Source of the DNA: Xiphias gladius
Taxonomy: Eukaryota; Chordata; Actinopteri; Istiophoriformes; Xiphiidae
Reading direction: 5' to 3'
Length of the DNA stretch: 64,000 nucleotides
NCBI RefSeq assembly: GCF_016859285.1
Contig: NC_053402.1
Span: 7,349,531-7,413,530 of the forward strand
Shown here: positions 38,848-64,000 of the stretch, in pieces
Position numbering within the stretch: position 1 is the first letter of the stretch
How the letters are laid out: each line of letters starts with the position of its first letter
The notes under the pieces: generated by a model
What the model was told of the DNA's origin: nothing
Seen by the model: the letters and a program-made list of their open reading frames with translations, nothing else
Database searches by the model: none
Program-made: the position numbers and the translations under genes

Positions 38848-38880
38848 GATTATTACTATGAGTCACATGATGAAGGATTA
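38848..38880 (-). promoter_or_regulatory. aanat1: Candidate Otx/Crx plus E-box cluster upstream of aanat
   Basis: Read on the minus strand, two TAATC motifs (38848-38852 and TAATCC at 38875-38880) flank a CACATG E-box (38864-38869) within 33 bp, about 630 bp upstream of the ATG. Photoreceptor/pineal enhancers of fish aanat genes are known to combine TAATC sites with an E-box. These motifs are short, so chance is a serious alternative. Confidence 0.35.
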
Positions 38881-39222
38881 CAGAAGTTGTTTCCACAGCT
38901 CGGCGTATTGCAGACACTTTATCTCCTCACTGACAGAGAGCACAACACCTTCCTTTCGCTGCGCGTTTTGGAGAAAGAGGCCACAGTTTTTATGTTTATA
39001 GTTGTCATTATTATATTTTGGTTCTTAATTAATTTTGACAACATCTTTGGCCCTGATTGGTCAAGCTTTTTTTCTCTGCAGTTGGTGTACCATAATGCTC
39101 TTGATCAAATTAATGGGGACAAAATGAATAGTACTAGTTCTCTGACTAGCAGCAGCATCGAAATAATTCAATGATTTTGATTTAATTAAGCATTTAAGAT
39201 TAAAATGATTTTATGTATCTAT

Positions 39223-39540
39223 CAGCGGTAGAAGAAGTACTAAGATCCTCACTTAAGTAAAAGTACCAATACAACAATCTAAAAATATTCCATTACAAGT
39301 AAAAGTCCTGTACTCAAGAACCGACTTAAATAAAATTAAAGGAGTGTTAACAGCAAACTGTACTTTAAGTATTCAAATTAAAAGTACTAGGTCTACAGAA
39401 ACACTGTCCATGTGACTGATATATATATTATTTATACTACATTATTAGAATGTTAATACTGATGTATCCAAGTGTAAGTAGCAGTTTACTGTTGTGGCTG
39501 GAGCAGGCGGAGCTAGTTTGTACCACCTTACTTTTACTTG
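39223..39540. mobile_element. MITE-like fragment, CAGTGGTGGAA-end family
   Basis: Starts CAGCGGTAGAAGAAGTACT and continues with CACTTAAGTAAAAGTACC and CCATTACAAGTAAAAGTCC, the internal wording of the elements at 19716 and 20813. The right end is not clear, so this is probably truncated. Confidence 0.6.
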
Positions 39541-41630
39541 TGTGGTTTGGTCCATTGTTGTGCAGCCTAGGCTCCCTTCATATATTCATAGCATACTGTG
39601 AATCCTAGATGATTAATTGGAGAGGAAAGAAGAAAAAACATAAAGTTCTCTGGGCCTCACCCATCATTTAAATGAAACCATCCAAGCAGTTTCCAGGGGA
39701 AGTCCCTATTTGGTGGGACTGCAAACAACTCAAAGACATCTAAAACCTGACAAAAACACACTGCTTTATTGTAAGACATCAAAAGCCAAAAAGATTTGGG
39801 ACCACTGGTTTAATCTTTAATATTGAACTGTATTTTATAAGATGATCCTGGTTTTTTTTTTCTTCGAAATGTAAAATCGTAACCTTAAAACTATCTAGTA
39901 TCTATAGCTGTCAGATAAATGTAGTGGTGTAAAAAGGATAACATTTCCCTCTGAAATGTAAACCACTGAGATCCATAATCTATACCACACCATATAACTG
40001 CAACGTCTCCAGTTCAGTTCTGGTCAGGGAACTTTGTACTATGTCATACTGTCTTTGGCTAAAAGCAAAAAAAGTAAATAATGTGTCTGCTATCATGTTG
40101 ATTGTCAAAGTTTGAAAAAAATGGATGACATTACTAAATCAGTTACATCATCATGGACTAATGTACATTTAATCACTGGGCAGGATTAAAAATTTTGAGT
40201 TTGAGTTTGCACTGCATACAGATGAGTTATAAATACAATAGGAGTGAACTGGGCTCCATAGACTTTAATGCATTATATACCTCCTAATAACTCATGAACT
40301 GTACATGTCATGATAATGAGCATAGGTACAGTTGATCAATGTGCAATACTGAGCAGTCTGAAATATGAATGGAGTTTGGACTGGATACAATAGCAGAGAT
40401 AAATACAGTTGATGTCTATTGGATTGTTTTTAAATCTTAATAACTCAAAAAGTATAAAAGTTATCAATAAGAAAAGTCATAGCACCCATCTACAAAGAAT
40501 CCCGAACGGTTTGACATATCAATCATCGTGGTAACATAAAAGCTTTAGGAAGATATACAAATCAAAGAAAATCAGGTTTCCACTAATATCTCATTTCATA
40601 TGCAAATTTATGAATATTTTATGAAAATACCTTCATGATATTACGCATGGTTCAATATATGAACAGTATATGTGGCATAAATGGATTTTGAGTTTCGAGT
40701 GAGTGAAAAAGGCACAGAGGGAGAAGAAGTAAGCAAGAGAACATGAGTGTGATTGCTGTTTTCAGCACGCACACCAAATAATTACAAGTCAACACTGACC
40801 TACTGTCGAACATGAGAAACCAGTACTGGTCAAAAGAGCAATGTTTTGTAGCACTGAGGCAACGAGGCAGCTTATAGTCACATTTCTATATTCATTTGCA
40901 AGCAAACAATCCTAGCATAGGACTGGAAAAATACTATTCAGTTACAGTTCAACTAAGGTAACTAAACTGATTCATATGATGCAGATACTGTATGTTGTAG
41001 ATTGATGAAAAAATAAAGTCAGGAGGTTGTTTGCTTTCTTCGAGATCCGTTCCTTTCAAATGTTGCAAGGCTATTATTTTAGCATTTGGAAGGATTTTAA
41101 ACAGCTAAATACTGAACGATATTGAACGATAATTATCATCCTGACACGTGCAATCACTGAATTATGAGCAGAACTCAATCAGAGAATTTACTAATTACTA
41201 ACATGTGCACAAAAGGATTAGGGAGTGTTATTAGGGGTTGCTGAAGTAGACTTCACTCAATGCATGATGGAAGTTGCTTCTATAAAGCCCTGCATCTTGA
41301 CAAGGAGGGGTAAGGTAAAGTAGTGCTTCTTAAAACCTTAAGTGGGGTAATAAAAGAGAGCGTTGGTAGTCCAACTGCTGGTGTCTGCTAAGGTTTAGGG
41401 TTGAAAAGAAAGGTCAGGAATACGGGGTTTTCTTGCTTAGATCATGCTGGGTGTGGTTTGGAGAGAGCACCTCTATCCAGGCAGGGGCTACGAGGGCCTT
41501 TACTTAAGTGCTGAAATGGCCAGAAGGGCAAGAAGAGGGTCCCTATTCAAGCTGGGAGGGTCTGGGTATTTCTGTGTGGGCTGAGAGGTGATACGTAAAT
41601 GGGAGAGCAAAAGATGAGGCTTCTGCTCTT

Positions 41631-64000
<22,370 letters not shown>

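Larger units (their letters stand above)
38351..41630. other. aanat upstream region to myh10 3' end
   Basis: A/T-rich spacer of about 3.3 kb. The left part is aanat upstream sequence. A MITE-like fragment lies at 39223-39540. The right part must hold the myh10 3' UTR (minus strand), but I cannot place its poly(A) site confidently. No other gene was recognised. Confidence 0.5.

Overview
The window looks like nuclear DNA of a bony fish, probably a spiny-rayed (percomorph) teleost. Genes are split by GT-AG introns of about 80 bp to 3 kb, the proteins match vertebrate families closely, and the spacers carry interspersed repeats I know from perch-like fish. The species cannot be named. Nothing prokaryotic or viral was recognised.

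Layout. (1) 1-4950, plus: 3' part of smurf2 (most of the HECT ubiquitin-ligase domain), then a long A/T-rich 3' UTR to about 7.2 kb. (2) 9145-14467, plus: complete ddx5 (DEAD-box RNA helicase, 620 aa, 13 coding exons) with a TATA-type promoter. Its longest intron ends in a hairpin that looks like mir-3064 and contains the 3' splice site. (3) 18485-32453, plus: complete evpl (envoplakin, 2033 aa, 22 exons), whose last exon encodes the whole rod and the plakin tail. (4) 38219-37142, minus: complete aanat, aanat1-like (216 aa, 3 exons), with a TATA box and an unusual C-terminal extension. (5) 62251-41631, minus: 34 constitutive exons of myh10 (non-muscle myosin heavy chain IIB), from inside the motor domain to the stop codon. 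The conserved B2 loop-2 cassette exon is also present. The first roughly 260 codons lie beyond the right edge.

The genes do not form an operon or an obvious pathway. They are a vertebrate synteny block: from memory, human SMURF2, DDX5, EVPL and AANAT are on 17q and MYH10 on 17p, so this is a rearranged teleost counterpart of human chromosome 17. Spacers and large introns hold MITE-like elements (one family with CAGTGGTGGAA-type ends, one with TTAA-type ends, one with long inverted termini), two recent tandem duplications (643 bp and 151 bp) and microsatellites.

Best points for a second look: the mir-3064-like hairpin over the ddx5 splice acceptor, the myh10 B2 exon plus two undescribed in-frame candidate cassette exons (60 and 45 nt) at one other junction, the lost C-terminal position of the Aanat phospho-site, and a CA-repeat just downstream of a myh10 5' splice site. 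Exon borders were read by eye from splice consensus, frame and family similarity. They give whole-codon totals for every gene, but no alignment or expression data were available.
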